64,000 bases of DNA from CALVGQ01 sp964368495 (GTDB lineage: Bacteria > Bacillota_I > Bacilli_A > Erysipelotrichales > Erysipelotrichaceae): contig CAYJAJ010000002.1 of NCBI GenBank assembly GCA_964368495.1, positions 53,416 through 117,415 of the forward strand, in the 5' to 3' direction. A program made the position numbers and the translations under genes. This document shows positions 42,913 to 51,898 of this stretch, piece after piece. Under the pieces are notes generated by a model. It saw nothing but the letters and a program-made list of their open reading frames with translations, did no database searches and was not told the DNA's origin. The first letter of the stretch is position 1, and each line of letters begins with the position of its first letter.

Positions 42913-45508
42913 TGTCATCATCTCCTTTCCTACGTTCTTCCTCTTTAATGTTACTCAAATACACTCTTCCTTGGTATCGACATATATTCTTAAAATCACA
43001 AAAAGCACAGGCTCCTTCAACAGGTGTACAAGATATTAATCCATTGCTTAAGTGTGTTCGCAAAATGTTGTATAAATCAAGCAATAATTCAAACAATTGA
43101 TCAATATTTTTTATATTTGATTCACTTATTCCTTTTTCATTCCACCCAACAATGTGCTTCCCGTTGTTATCATTTTCAATACTTGAATTTGTCGTAAATC
43201 CATTTAATCGATGTTGATTTACCCAATTTTTATAATGGTCATCACTGTCATAAACAACTAATTCATAAGGTCTTAATGAAAGCTTTGCTGCATCAATTAG
43301 TATATTTTCGTTCTTTAAAGAATAATAATAAATCCCAGCACATTCTTGTTTAAAAATATGTTGAGCTGCATATAAGTAAGTAAGTAGTTGTAATTGAAGG
43401 CCATCTTCAATTTTCGAAAACTGTAGTTTTTTTGAAGAACTTTTAAAATCAATAATTCGAAATAAATTATGATTGCTATCAATTCTGTCAATGATACCAC
43501 TTAATAAGATTGATAATTGTTCATCCTTAAACAATTCAATTTCAAAAGGAATTTCAGTTTGATGATTACTTAAATCAGAATGAATTTCAAAATCATTTAA
43601 AAATTCAAATTGCATAGACAAACTTTCAATGCACCGATTTAGGATGCTATCGATTACTTTTCTGTCCTTAACAAAAAAATTCTTAATGGATTCAAATTGT
43701 CCAACTACAATTTGATGTAGTTGTTCCTTAGTAATACTTGCATAACTTTCATTAAACAATTGTATTGCCTGTTCAATACAGGCATGTTGAATAGAACCTA
43801 TCATTGCTTGATTGAGTTTTACTTGGTTTACTTTTCTAAGTTTTAAGCCACTGTACAAATAATAGCTGTATGGACATGAAAAATGTTTCTCAAATGAAGA
43901 AATACTTCCCTTTAATTTGTTGTCGTTAAAAAATATTTTTGATGAAGTATCCTTAGATAGTGAATGTTGATTCTTAGCAAAATAATTATTTTGCTGTAGT
44001 TTCCATAAAGAAGGACTCTTATTAGCCATTTCTTTAATTTCAACTGAACATTCAAGTCCTTTGCCTTCAAAAGTGTTGGTAGCATAACTAAAAATTATAT
44101 GATTTGCATCATTTTCAATCCAGCGTTGTTTATTATTGAAAAAAGTTGACCTCTCTAATAAAGAAGGATAACCATCAATTAATGAAATATATTCTTCTTC
44201 AAACAAACCAGTAAGAGAATTGTTTCCGGGATAGTTTTTGCTATTACAATTCAGCACAAAAAGATGTTCCCGTTGAGGTAATGAAAAATTCAAATTGCTA
44301 ATCATTACACGATTATTTGAATAATCATTAACTTTTATTTTTATAGCCTTTATCTCGTATAAAACAATGTTAATTAAGTCTTTGTTTAATCGACTTGGTT
44401 CGATTTGATTTAAAATACTTTGGATTTTAACTAGACATTTTCGTTCATCGGCATCGTTGACTAAACTACTGCTGCAAAGTATATTATATGCAACTTCTAG
44501 TGGGTTAAAATTATCAATCTCAGAAAATAAATCTAGCAAAAAAATTCTTGTCTTTTCAAATTCATCTTCACATTTTAATAAATGCGCCTTTTGAAATGTG
44601 GATAAATGATTCATTCGATCCACAGTCGATTTTACATGATTAGCAGGTGTATTTAAGTTGATGTTGTTTAAAAAAAGATTAGTATACTCAAGAGTTGCAT
44701 TGAAGTCAATGTTGTTAAATATCGGACTGCTGATCAATGATTTAAAATTACTTAATGATGAATCCAATAACCAAAGAGTAATGTTATTGAAAGATTCCAC
44801 TATTTTAGAATTTCTAGCTTCATTTAGACAACAATAAGGGATATTATATTGTTCAAAGATTAACTTTAAATATGAAAGGCTATCATCATATGCACATAAA
44901 ATAATATTGACGTCTTGGGCATGAAAAATTTTGTTAATAATCATTTGAGCACAAGCCTCAATTTCTTGGCGAATGTTAAGTGCATGATAAAATTCTATAG
45001 TTGGATTAAGAAACTTTTCTCTATCGATTATGTTAAAGCTTTTCATAGTAGCAAAATTATTAATTGCTCTTGAAGTAATGCTTTCAGCAGTAATAGAAAT
45101 GTCATTATAATTGTCACGATTATTTAATAACTCATTATATTGATGAAATTTAGTCATCAGCGAACTACATGCGATTATAAGTTGCTTCATTTCAATATGT
45201 AATGGCGTTTCAGCTGGTAACTTATTAAGGTTAACTTGACTTTCAACAAGTGATTGATAAAAATCAACAACTTGTTGAATAAATACAGGGTCATTAATTA
45301 GCTGCTTGCATATCTCAAGATGAGGCTTAATTTTTATGATTTCAAAATAAGCGTGGTAAAGAATAAAATCATCAACAACAATAGCGCTATTGGAGTTAAC
45401 CCATGAAGAAAAAGGTAGTACTTGATGATTCAACAAAACTTGATTTTCATTTAACAATGTTTGGTATAGCTTATTTATTTGCCATGATTCTGCTAAAATA
45501 GTTTTCAC
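42905..45508 (-). CDS. addB: ATP-dependent nuclease subunit B (AddB/RexB)
   Basis: 867 residues, shorter than Bacillus AddB (about 1166) and without a recognisable N-terminal Walker A, so it is closer to RexB-like forms. The C-terminal nuclease is intact: GIIDRID, RIIDFKSS and QLQLLTYLYA. The iron-sulfur cluster ligands are one Cys in FSCPYSYYLYSG and three in ACAFCDFKNIC. The start is GTG, with GGAGG seven bases upstream (complement of 45516-45520). It lies upstream of addA in the usual addB-addA order. Confidence 0.92.
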   Translation of the reverse strand: MKTILAESWQINKLYQTLLNENQVLLNHQVLPFSSWVNSNSAIVVDDFILYHAYFEIIKIKPHLEICKQLINDPVFIQQVVDFYQSLVESQVNLNKLPAETPLHIEMKQLIIACSSLMTKFHQYNELLNNRDNYNDISITAESITSRAINNFATMKSFNIIDREKFLNPTIEFYHALNIRQEIEACAQMIINKIFHAQDVNIILCAYDDSLSYLKLIFEQYNIPYCCLNEARNSKIVESFNNITLWLLDSSLSNFKSLISSPIFNNIDFNATLEYTNLFLNNINLNTPANHVKSTVDRMNHLSTFQKAHLLKCEDEFEKTRIFLLDLFSEIDNFNPLEVAYNILCSSSLVNDADERKCLVKIQSILNQIEPSRLNKDLINIVLYEIKAIKIKVNDYSNNRVMISNLNFSLPQREHLFVLNCNSKNYPGNNSLTGLFEEEYISLIDGYPSLLERSTFFNNKQRWIENDANHIIFSYATNTFEGKGLECSVEIKEMANKSPSLWKLQQNNYFAKNQHSLSKDTSSKIFFNDNKLKGSISSFEKHFSCPYSYYLYSGLKLRKVNQVKLNQAMIGSIQHACIEQAIQLFNESYASITKEQLHQIVVGQFESIKNFFVKDRKVIDSILNRCIESLSMQFEFLNDFEIHSDLSNHQTEIPFEIELFKDEQLSILLSGIIDRIDSNHNLFRIIDFKSSSKKLQFSKIEDGLQLQLLTYLYAAQHIFKQECAGIYYYSLKNENILIDAAKLSLRPYELVVYDSDDHYKNWVNQHRLNGFTTNSSIENDNNGKHIVGWNEKGISESNIKNIDQLFELLLDLYNILRTHLSNGLISCTPVEGACAFCDFKNICRYQGRVYLSNIKEEERRKGDDDNA

Positions 45509-45690
45509 AAGGGAACCTCCAATTTCAATCTTATTTTAACACAAATAAGCAGTGTACAAAAAGAAGAAATGACAAACAAAATTCAAAGTAAGATACGGTT
45601 TATCAATGTTTAAATTGAAGAAAAAGGACACAAATTAAGTAATAAAAGTGAAGAATAAAGACATTTAATTTATAAAATGTAAGAGTTTTC

Positions 45691-45718
45691 TTGTATTTTG
45701 TAGGAAATGGTTTACAAT
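45691..45718 (+). promoter_or_regulatory. Promoter of the unknown gene at 45754
   Basis: TTGTAT (45691-45696), a 16-bp spacer and TACAAT (45713-45718), then AGGGGAG as ribosome site. Confidence 0.55.
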
Positions 45719-45753
45719 AAAGGCATAGAAAAATTCAATAGGGGAGCATAATT

Positions 45754-46569
45754 ATGGCGCTATTACAAATTTTAGAAAATGTAAAAGACATTCGAAAAGA
45801 AGGGACAGAATGTGATTTTAATGGGTATCTTGAAGACTATTTAGAGATGCTTGAAGAGGAGACGACAATAAAATCATGTTTGCAAGCTATTCAAGAAAAA
45901 AATGCAGATATGAAAATTTGTGTGAATTATCGTTTTAAAATAAATAAAGAAGTCATATCTAATCAAATAATTCGTTATAAAGATTCGTTTAAATTACAAG
46001 GAAATCCGATTGTATGTCCATATATTATTTATGGAAGTGATAATAATGATGATCGTGGATTAATTCTTGCAGAAAATAATGAGAATGCATATTTATTTGT
46101 CAAAGGGATTTATTATTGTCTAACAGAGCCAATGAGTCCGTTTGTTGATGCAAAGAACGAAATTGTCGCAATGCTTGCGAGTGATGAAGAAGCAGTTATG
46201 AAAATATTTGATCGCTTATTTACGTATAAAGCTGGTGCATTACAACGCGAACTAGATCGTAAAATGTATGCAGATTATAATAGCTTAAAAGAAGCAGCAA
46301 TTAATGTTGCACAAAATTTGAAAGATACAGCATTTGATAAAATTAAAGAAGTTGAAGATACAGAAAATTGTATTAAAGAATTAGTAGTTTCTTGGTTTTT
46401 ACTAAAAAAAGTTGTTTATGTACAATACATGGTTAGCAAAGACTTACTAGAAAGAGTACATGAAGGGAATATTAAGAAACAAAGAAATCAAGCAAAAATT
46501 AATTCTGATGAAATTCCATTTGTGTCATATAGTGACTGTTGGAGAAGTTTACAATCAAATAATGAATAA
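45754..46569 (+). CDS. Uncharacterised cytosolic protein
   Basis: 271 residues without signal peptide or membrane helices. The first 60 residues are acidic and helical. A mixed middle part contains CVNYRFKINKEVISNQIIRY and IYGSDNNDDRGLILAENN, and the C-terminal half is helical (LKEAAINVAQNLKDTAFDKI). No family is recognised and no catalytic motif stands out. It is a single-gene unit with its own promoter and terminator, divergent from addB. Confidence 0.75.
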   Translation: MALLQILENVKDIRKEGTECDFNGYLEDYLEMLEEETTIKSCLQAIQEKNADMKICVNYRFKINKEVISNQIIRYKDSFKLQGNPIVCPYIIYGSDNNDDRGLILAENNENAYLFVKGIYYCLTEPMSPFVDAKNEIVAMLASDEEAVMKIFDRLFTYKAGALQRELDRKMYADYNSLKEAAINVAQNLKDTAFDKIKEVEDTENCIKELVVSWFLLKKVVYVQYMVSKDLLERVHEGNIKKQRNQAKINSDEIPFVSYSDCWRSLQSNNE

Positions 46570-46573
46570 AATG

Positions 46574-46607
46574 CTACACACTTTTTCAATAGTGTGTAGT
46601 TTTTTTG
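46574..46607 (+). terminator. Terminator after the unknown gene
   Basis: CTACACAC (46574-46581) pairs with GTGTGTAG (46592-46599), then seven or more T residues. Confidence 0.9.
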
Positions 46608-46690
46608 CAATTTGCCACATGAAATTGACTAATGTAGTTGATGATGTAATTATCAGTTATGAGTTATTCATGAAGTCATCATTTAAAAAT

Positions 46691-47044
46691 TTACTGACTA
46701 CTACACTGAGGATTGACTAATTCGAAACGATTATCATTGTTTTTTTCTCCCCACTCGCACATTAGCTCTAAAATAGGCATAAGAGAAAGGCCTTTTTCAC
46801 TTACATTATATTCAACTCTAGGCGGGATTTCGTTGTAGCTTTTTCTGGTAATTAATCCATCTGCTTCAAGTTCTCTTAGTTGATTTGTAAGTGTTTTTTG
46901 TGATATTTGTGTAATTGAAGACATAAGATCTTTAAAGCGAAGTGGACCATCTTCAGCTAACACATAAATAATAAGTGGTTTGCATTTGCCACCAATCATT
47001 TTCAAAGTAATCTCAATTTCTGAGTTGATAAGTAATTTTTCCAT
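46691..47044 (-). CDS. HxlR-family winged-helix regulator
   Basis: 117 residues with the HxlR landmarks: IGGKCKPLIIYVL in helix 1, LRFKDLMSSITQISQKTLTNQLRELEADGLITRK as the recognition helices in the middle, and PPRVEYNVSEKG in the wing. ATG 47044 is spaced properly after AAAGGA, while an ATG three codons upstream would abut it. It is divergent from an SDR gene across 122 bases that contain an inverted repeat, a typical HxlR-target layout. Family members often respond to reactive electrophiles, oxidants or disulfide stress. Confidence 0.9.
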   Translation of the reverse strand: MEKLLINSEIEITLKMIGGKCKPLIIYVLAEDGPLRFKDLMSSITQISQKTLTNQLRELEADGLITRKSYNEIPPRVEYNVSEKGLSLMPILELMCEWGEKNNDNRFELVNPQCSSQ

Positions 47045-47084
47045 TAGTAACATTCCTTTCAGTAAGAGAAAAACACGTGCCTTA

Positions 47085-47139
47085 TTGACAACGTACAGTT
47101 CAAAACATAATATAATACCATAATAGTAAAATATACTAT
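47085..47139 (+). promoter_or_regulatory. SDR promoter with candidate HxlR operator
   Basis: TTGACA (47085-47090) with TAATAT (47108-47113, spacer 17) or TATAAT (47111-47116, spacer 20). Just downstream, ATAGTA (47123-47128) and TACTAT (47134-47139) form an inverted repeat with a 5-base centre, well placed to block transcription of the SDR gene. Confidence 0.55.
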
Positions 47140-47166
47140 AACAATAAAAATTTCAAGGAGAAAAAT

Positions 47167-47892
47167 ATGACAAAAAAACTAGTTGTGATTACAGGAGCAA
47201 GCTCTGGATTTGGGAAGGCATTAGCAATGGAGTTTAATCAAGCAGGTTACCCATTACTTTTATTGGCAAGAAGAATAGAATTGCTTGAAGAACTTAAGTT
47301 AGAAAATACGATGTGTGAAAAAGTAGATGTTACTGATAAATTAGCATTTGAAAACGCAATAAGAAAAGCAGAAAAAGTTTATGGAAAAACAGATTTGATA
47401 ATAAACAATGCAGGTTTAATGTTACTTGGAGATTTGACAAACCAAGATAGCAGTGAATGGCAAAAAATGTTGGATGTCAATGTGATGGGTGTAATGAATG
47501 GAATGCAAATCGTAATGCAAGACATGAAAGAAAGACAATGTGGTACAATAGTAAATATATCTTCATTAGCAGGAGTAAAGCCTTTTGGAAATCATGCAGC
47601 CTATTGTGCAAGCAAATATGGTGTTGTAGGCATGTCAGAAGTTGTAAGAGCTGAACTTTCTACTTATAATGTAAGAGTAATGCGAGTTTGTCCTGGTGCT
47701 GTAGCAACGGAATTATTAAGCCACACAACTAATCAAGACATGATTGATGGATACAATACATGGAAAGAAACTCTTGGGGTTGGTTCAATTACTGCTCAAG
47801 ACATTGCTAAAACAATTAAATTCGCTTATGAACTACCACAAGGTGTGAATTTAAGAGAGATTCAAATTGCAGATACACGTCAAGATGGATAA
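47167..47892 (+). CDS. Short-chain dehydrogenase/reductase
   Basis: 241 residues. The NAD(P)-binding loop is TGASSGFGKALA, the structural NNAG motif is present, and the catalytic triad is the Ser of NISSLAG with YxxxK in YCASKYG. The sequence continues with the usual VCPGAVATEL. It is a YdfG-like classical SDR. The substrate is not readable; the HxlR neighbour hints at detoxification of carbonyls. CAAGGAG precedes the ATG. Confidence 0.92.
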   Translation: MTKKLVVITGASSGFGKALAMEFNQAGYPLLLLARRIELLEELKLENTMCEKVDVTDKLAFENAIRKAEKVYGKTDLIINNAGLMLLGDLTNQDSSEWQKMLDVNVMGVMNGMQIVMQDMKERQCGTIVNISSLAGVKPFGNHAAYCASKYGVVGMSEVVRAELSTYNVRVMRVCPGAVATELLSHTTNQDMIDGYNTWKETLGVGSITAQDIAKTIKFAYELPQGVNLREIQIADTRQDG

Positions 47893-47945
47893 TCTGTAAT
47901 TCGTTTAATAACAAGGTTAATGAAATAGCTAAGAAAGAGGTAACT

Positions 47946-48440
47946 ATGATGAATGTAGAAAGAATATCAAAGGAAACAGCTTCGATAGCAAGTCATATTT
48001 ATGCACTTAGCTGGAAAACAGCTTATCGAAATATTGTGCCACAAAAATATCTTGATGAACTTTCTTTGGAAAGATGGACACCCTTACTTCAGAATTCTTC
48101 ATTTGATGGCTATCTGTTGAAAGACAATGATGAGTTTGTTGCAACATCCTCAATTTCTGCAGCAAGAGATGATAATATGGAAGGTTGGGGAGAAATCATT
48201 TCTATTTATGTTTTGCCTAAGCATTATTACAAAGGATATGGAAAGAAATTATTATCTTTTGTAATATCGAAGTTGCAAGAAAAAGGGTTTTCTAATATCT
48301 ATTTGTGGGTATTAGAAGATAATTATCAAGCAAGAAAATTTTATGAAAGAAATGGTTTTATTGCGCATAAAGACAAAGTAAAAGTAAATATTGGTGGAAA
48401 AGATCTTATCGAAATAAGATATATAAATATACGACAGTAG
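47946..48440 (+). CDS. GNAT-family N-acetyltransferase
   Basis: 164 residues. The acetyl-CoA loop is seen as YYKGYGKKLLSFV after the strand IISIYVLPKHY, and the C-terminal NYQARKFYERNGF block is the standard GNAT motif B. The start SWKTAYRNIVPQKYLDELS is typical of a branch often annotated as amino-group acetylases. AAAGAGG precedes two consecutive ATG codons; either could be used. It follows the SDR gene by 53 bases and may be cotranscribed. Confidence 0.88.
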   Translation: MMNVERISKETASIASHIYALSWKTAYRNIVPQKYLDELSLERWTPLLQNSSFDGYLLKDNDEFVATSSISAARDDNMEGWGEIISIYVLPKHYYKGYGKKLLSFVISKLQEKGFSNIYLWVLEDNYQARKFYERNGFIAHKDKVKVNIGGKDLIEIRYINIRQ

Positions 48441-48481
48441 TAATTAAATACTGAAAATTTAGTTAACCCCTAACGGATTTT

Positions 48482-49717
48482 TTACTTTATTTCTAATTCT
48501 TCGATTGGTGCAGGTTTTGCGTAATGATACCCTTGAGAGTAATCAATATTGTTTTCTAAAATAACTTCTTGAATGAACTCATCCTCAACAAATTCTGCAG
48601 TTGTTTCCGAACCAATAAGTTTAGCCATATATCTAATAGATTGTAATATAATCTGATTGTCTATATTGGATAACAAATTTTTGATAATATCACCATCGAT
48701 TTTAATAATATCTGGTTTAAGTGAGATTATTGACGTGTAGGTAGCAAAACCTACTCCAAAATCATCTACAGCAATCTTACATCCAATTTTCCTAGCACAA
48801 GCTAAAAAATCGGATAGTGATGAATTGCTATTATAATCTTCTGTTTCAACAAACTCTAAAATTATTTTGCTTGGGTTTGGATGACTCTCTAGGCGGTTTA
48901 ATAACCATTGTCTAAACTCACTAGATTGAATTTCATATAAAGTGATATTTAAACTTAATTCGCTCTCTTTATTTTCGAAGGCTAGCAACGCTTTATCAAT
49001 AAGAATTTTACTCAATGGTAAATACATTTTAAAACTCTTAGCTGCATCCAAAAACATACCAGGAGGACAAACTTTCCCGTTTTGATCACAGATTCTCATT
49101 AATGCTTCATATTTATTGATAATATTGTCCTTATTATCAAATATTCCTTGATAATAAGGTATTACTTTATCATTTTTTATCGCATAAGTTAATAAATCAA
49201 AAAGCTGTACATTTTTTTCTTCTTGAGCTTTTAACAATTCTTTTTCATTTGTTGCAACAATGAAGTTAGTCTGAAGGTGCTGATTTAAATGATAAGCGCT
49301 TTTAGCGCGATCTATTAAATTATCACCAAATGCAACCACAAATCGTGACACTCCAGCTAAACCTGTTTGTTGTGATTGAATTATTTCGTATTGCTCATGA
49401 TTTGTTTTCATTAAATTGTAAAAATCTTCGTCACTAATATCATCATTAGCTACTGCCATAAATGTTTTATAAGAGTGAACATACACATGAATTAAATGAC
49501 CGATTCCCATATGTTTATAAGCTACATTTCCCATTTCAAGAACTTCTGTGCTTGTTTTGTTATATTTTTCCTCTCCAAATGTCGCTATCATCATATCAGC
49601 GTTAATTACTTCGGTCATACATATTTTATTGTACTTCATTTTTTGATTATCAATAACAAACTGTTCATAACTTTGGATATTAAAACGGTGGTCAATCAAT
49701 TTTTTATTCTCTTCCAT
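48482..49717 (-). CDS. EAL-domain c-di-GMP phosphodiesterase with degenerate GGDEF-like N terminus
   Basis: 411 residues, soluble. The first about 170 residues resemble a degenerate GGDEF domain (MTEVINADMMIATFG) without the GGDEF motif. The EAL domain has every expected active-site residue: YEALMR, N in LNITLYE, E in EFVETED, DD in VDDFGVGFA, K in IKIDGD, E in AEFVED and Q in SQGYHYAKP. It should hydrolyse c-di-GMP. The start ATG 49717 follows GGGGGAT; a longer frame to 49753 lacks a ribosome site. It is a close paralogue of the divergent protein at 50581 and resembles the middle of the protein at 26596. Confidence 0.9.
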   Translation of the reverse strand: MEENKKLIDHRFNIQSYEQFVIDNQKMKYNKICMTEVINADMMIATFGEEKYNKTSTEVLEMGNVAYKHMGIGHLIHVYVHSYKTFMAVANDDISDEDFYNLMKTNHEQYEIIQSQQTGLAGVSRFVVAFGDNLIDRAKSAYHLNQHLQTNFIVATNEKELLKAQEEKNVQLFDLLTYAIKNDKVIPYYQGIFDNKDNIINKYEALMRICDQNGKVCPPGMFLDAAKSFKMYLPLSKILIDKALLAFENKESELSLNITLYEIQSSEFRQWLLNRLESHPNPSKIILEFVETEDYNSNSSLSDFLACARKIGCKIAVDDFGVGFATYTSIISLKPDIIKIDGDIIKNLLSNIDNQIILQSIRYMAKLIGSETTAEFVEDEFIQEVILENNIDYSQGYHYAKPAPIEELEIK

Positions 49718-49919
49718 TTTTATCCCCCTACGGTAATAACTTACTTGATACATAATATAACATTAAAAAAATAAAAGCTATTGCGGTAAATAATTTATAG
49801 TGACACGTAAATTTAAAACAAGTACATTATAATGCATAGTAAACCTAACTTCAACATACATAAATAACTTTTAACATTCTTAATAAAGAAAAATTCTATT
49901 TTGTAGGAGGTCCTTGCTA

Positions 49920-49988
49920 ATGTTGGTATTAAATGCAATTAATTTTCTTGAATTAATAATTATCAGCATACGAGTCAAAAATCATTAA
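49920..49988 (+). CDS. Possible 22-residue hydrophobic peptide
   Basis: An ATG nine bases after a perfect AGGAGG (49905-49910) opens a 22-codon frame (MLVLNAINFLELIIISIRVKNH). It has a hydrophobic core and a basic polar end, the size and shape of small membrane peptides such as type I toxins. No homologue is recognised. The ribosome site is the main support. Confidence 0.35.
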   Translation: MLVLNAINFLELIIISIRVKNH

Positions 49989-50261
49989 ATTAATGTATAC
50001 GTGGAAATTTAATCTACTAATTGAAATAATAATCTTTTTTTTATTTCTTTAAGTAATTGTGGAGAAGTAACAAAAGTGATATAAAATATAAGTGTAAATA
50101 TAATTAGAACAAGTATTTATTCTGTTTTAAATAAGATAGTCTTTTCTGAAAAGACTAGAGGATTTAATAAGATATTCATACAGTAAGTCTATTTCTAAAA
50201 TCACGACTTTAATATCTTTGTTCCTCTACAAATGTTATACATATCGGAAACAGAGGTTTTC

Positions 50262-50290
50262 TTGATTTTTTTGACATATTTTGATATAAT
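50262..50290 (+). promoter_or_regulatory. Promoter upstream of the plus-strand EAL gene
   Basis: TTGATT (50262-50267), exactly 17 bp, then TATAAT (50285-50290). A further TTGACA at 50271 is too close to act as its -35. The start site would be near 50297, leaving a leader of about 284 bases. Confidence 0.7.
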
Positions 50291-50296
50291 TTTAAC

Positions 50297-50391
50297 AACA
50301 AAGAATAAAGCGGAATAAATATTACGTGAGTGCTACAACTATGGAATACTCGCATTTTTTTCAATGAATATGATGGTATTCATTGAAAAAA
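50297..50391 (+). promoter_or_regulatory. Structured leader or small RNA with terminator-like hairpins
   Basis: GTGAGT (50326-50331) pairs with ACTCGC (50348-50353) and is followed by seven T, a plausible early terminator about 65 bases after the predicted start. The same T-tract forms the left arm of a perfect 14-bp stem (50356-50369 with 50378-50391). This could be an attenuator or the end of a small RNA. Confidence 0.45.
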
Positions 50392-50580
50392 GTTAAATGG
50401 TGCAAGAAGACTCGAGTGTAAAACGATAATTTAACAACAGAACTGTTCAAACAAATCAACAAAAGGATTGAAATATAGGTTACATATTGTCCAGTATTTT
50501 TTAGATTAATTGCATGTAAACAGAAATGATATTTTTAACAGATGATTACTTGTTTTAAATTATAGTGGAGGTTAAGTGCT

Positions 50581-51831
50581 ATGAAAGACGATAGATATAT
50601 AGATCTTAACGAAGTTCATCCTGACTACAATGTTTTTAGATATGAAAAATTTCAAGCAGATCTAAAAAAATTAAACATAGACAAAATATGTATGACAGAA
50701 ATAATAAATGCTGATATGATGATAGCGACATTTGGGCTAAATGCTTATACTTTAGGCTGTAAAGAAGTGCTAACACAAGGAAGAAAAGCGATACAATCTC
50801 AAGGCCTAAGTGATTGTATTATCCATTACATGTACAATTATAAGAACTTTATAGTTGCGGGTACAAAAGCAATGAGCAATGAAGATTTTGCAAAGCTAGT
50901 ACAAGATATGTATGAACAGTATATGATTTCGTCTTCTAAAGACACAGGTCTTGATGCCTTATCTCGTTTCGTAGTTGTCTACGGTGGAGAAAATCTAATT
51001 GATAGAGCAAGAAGTGCTTTTTATTTACATAGAAAATCTCAAAATAATTTTATTATCGCTTCAAATGAAAGAGAATTACTCAATACAGAAAATAAAACAA
51101 CAGTGGAAATTTTTAATCTTATCAATTATGATATTAGCGTTAATAAAGTAATTCCTTATTATCAAGGTATTCATAACAATGAGAGTGGGAAAATAGAAAA
51201 ATATGAGGCATTAATGCGAATCATCGATGATGATGGAAAAGTTTATCTTCCTGGGATGTTTTTAATTGTTGCCAAAAAATTTAAATTATATCAAACACTC
51301 AGTAAAATTATGATTGAGAAAGTTCTAAGTGATTTTGAAAATAAAAAAAGTGAAGTTTGTGTCAATGTTTCTTTATTTGATATTGAAGATGATGAATTTT
51401 CTGCTTGGTTTATCAATCGAATAAAGCACTTTAAAGAACCTAGTAGACTCACAATAGAATTTGTTGAAACAGAGAATTATAACAGTGGAATAAAGCTTTA
51501 TGATTTTTTAGATTGTGTACGACAATTAGGTTGTAAAATTGCAGCTGATGATTTTGGGGTGGGATTTGCAACTTATACATCCATTATCACGTTAAAACCT
51601 GATATTATTAAAGTAGATGGCGAGATTATTAAAAACTTGTCAACGAACAAAAACAATCTTACAATTCTAAAATCTATAAGCTATATGTCAAATTTGATTG
51701 GTTCTAAAACTGTAGCTGAATATGTGCAAGATGAAGAAATACAAATGATCCTTTTATCGGAAAAGATAAGTTACTCACAAGGTTATCATTTCGCAATTCC
51801 ACGACCATTTGAAGAACTTAAGATTGCTTAA
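50581..51831 (+). CDS. EAL-domain c-di-GMP phosphodiesterase, paralogue
   Basis: 416 residues, soluble, same plan as the protein at 48482: degenerate GGDEF-like N terminus (MTEIINADMMIATFG), then EAL. Active-site residues are present: YEALMR, N in CVNVSLFD, E in EFVETEN, DD in ADDFGVGFA, K in IKVDGE, E in AEYVQDE and Q in SQGYHFAIP. GGAGG lies nine bases before the ATG. It has a long structured leader. The next gene, a multi-domain GGDEF/EAL protein, starts 67 bases downstream and may be cotranscribed. Confidence 0.9.
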   Translation: MKDDRYIDLNEVHPDYNVFRYEKFQADLKKLNIDKICMTEIINADMMIATFGLNAYTLGCKEVLTQGRKAIQSQGLSDCIIHYMYNYKNFIVAGTKAMSNEDFAKLVQDMYEQYMISSSKDTGLDALSRFVVVYGGENLIDRARSAFYLHRKSQNNFIIASNERELLNTENKTTVEIFNLINYDISVNKVIPYYQGIHNNESGKIEKYEALMRIIDDDGKVYLPGMFLIVAKKFKLYQTLSKIMIEKVLSDFENKKSEVCVNVSLFDIEDDEFSAWFINRIKHFKEPSRLTIEFVETENYNSGIKLYDFLDCVRQLGCKIAADDFGVGFATYTSIITLKPDIIKVDGEIIKNLSTNKNNLTILKSISYMSNLIGSKTVAEYVQDEEIQMILLSEKISYSQGYHFAIPRPFEELKIA

Positions 51832-51898
51832 AGTATTACAATAATAGAAAATATTACTTGTATAATCAAGATTTAAATTAATGGGGGATGGAGATAAT

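Larger units (their letters stand above)
49718..50580. other. 863-base intergenic region between two EAL genes
   Basis: No long frame. Contents from left to right: promoter sequence of the minus-strand EAL gene, a 22-codon frame at 49920-49988, a tight hairpin TAGTCTTTT/AAAAGACTA with a 3-base loop (50137-50157), and a possible weak terminator CCTCT/AGAGG with TTTT (50223-50260). A good promoter follows (50262-50290), then a terminator-like hairpin with seven T (50326-50361), a perfect 14-bp hairpin (50356-50391), and a palindrome AACAG/CTGTT (50436-50447). No consensus c-di-GMP riboswitch was recognised. Confidence 0.6.

Noticed and set aside
46460..46720. 86-codon plus-strand frame overlapping the end of the unknown gene
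   Set aside because: It overlaps the end of the longer gene at 45754, runs through a terminator and into the HxlR gene, and has no ribosome site.
50297..50580. c-di-GMP riboswitch in the leader of the EAL gene
   Set aside because: The conserved GEMM blocks around the ligand pocket were not found. The hairpins are real but unlike the known class.
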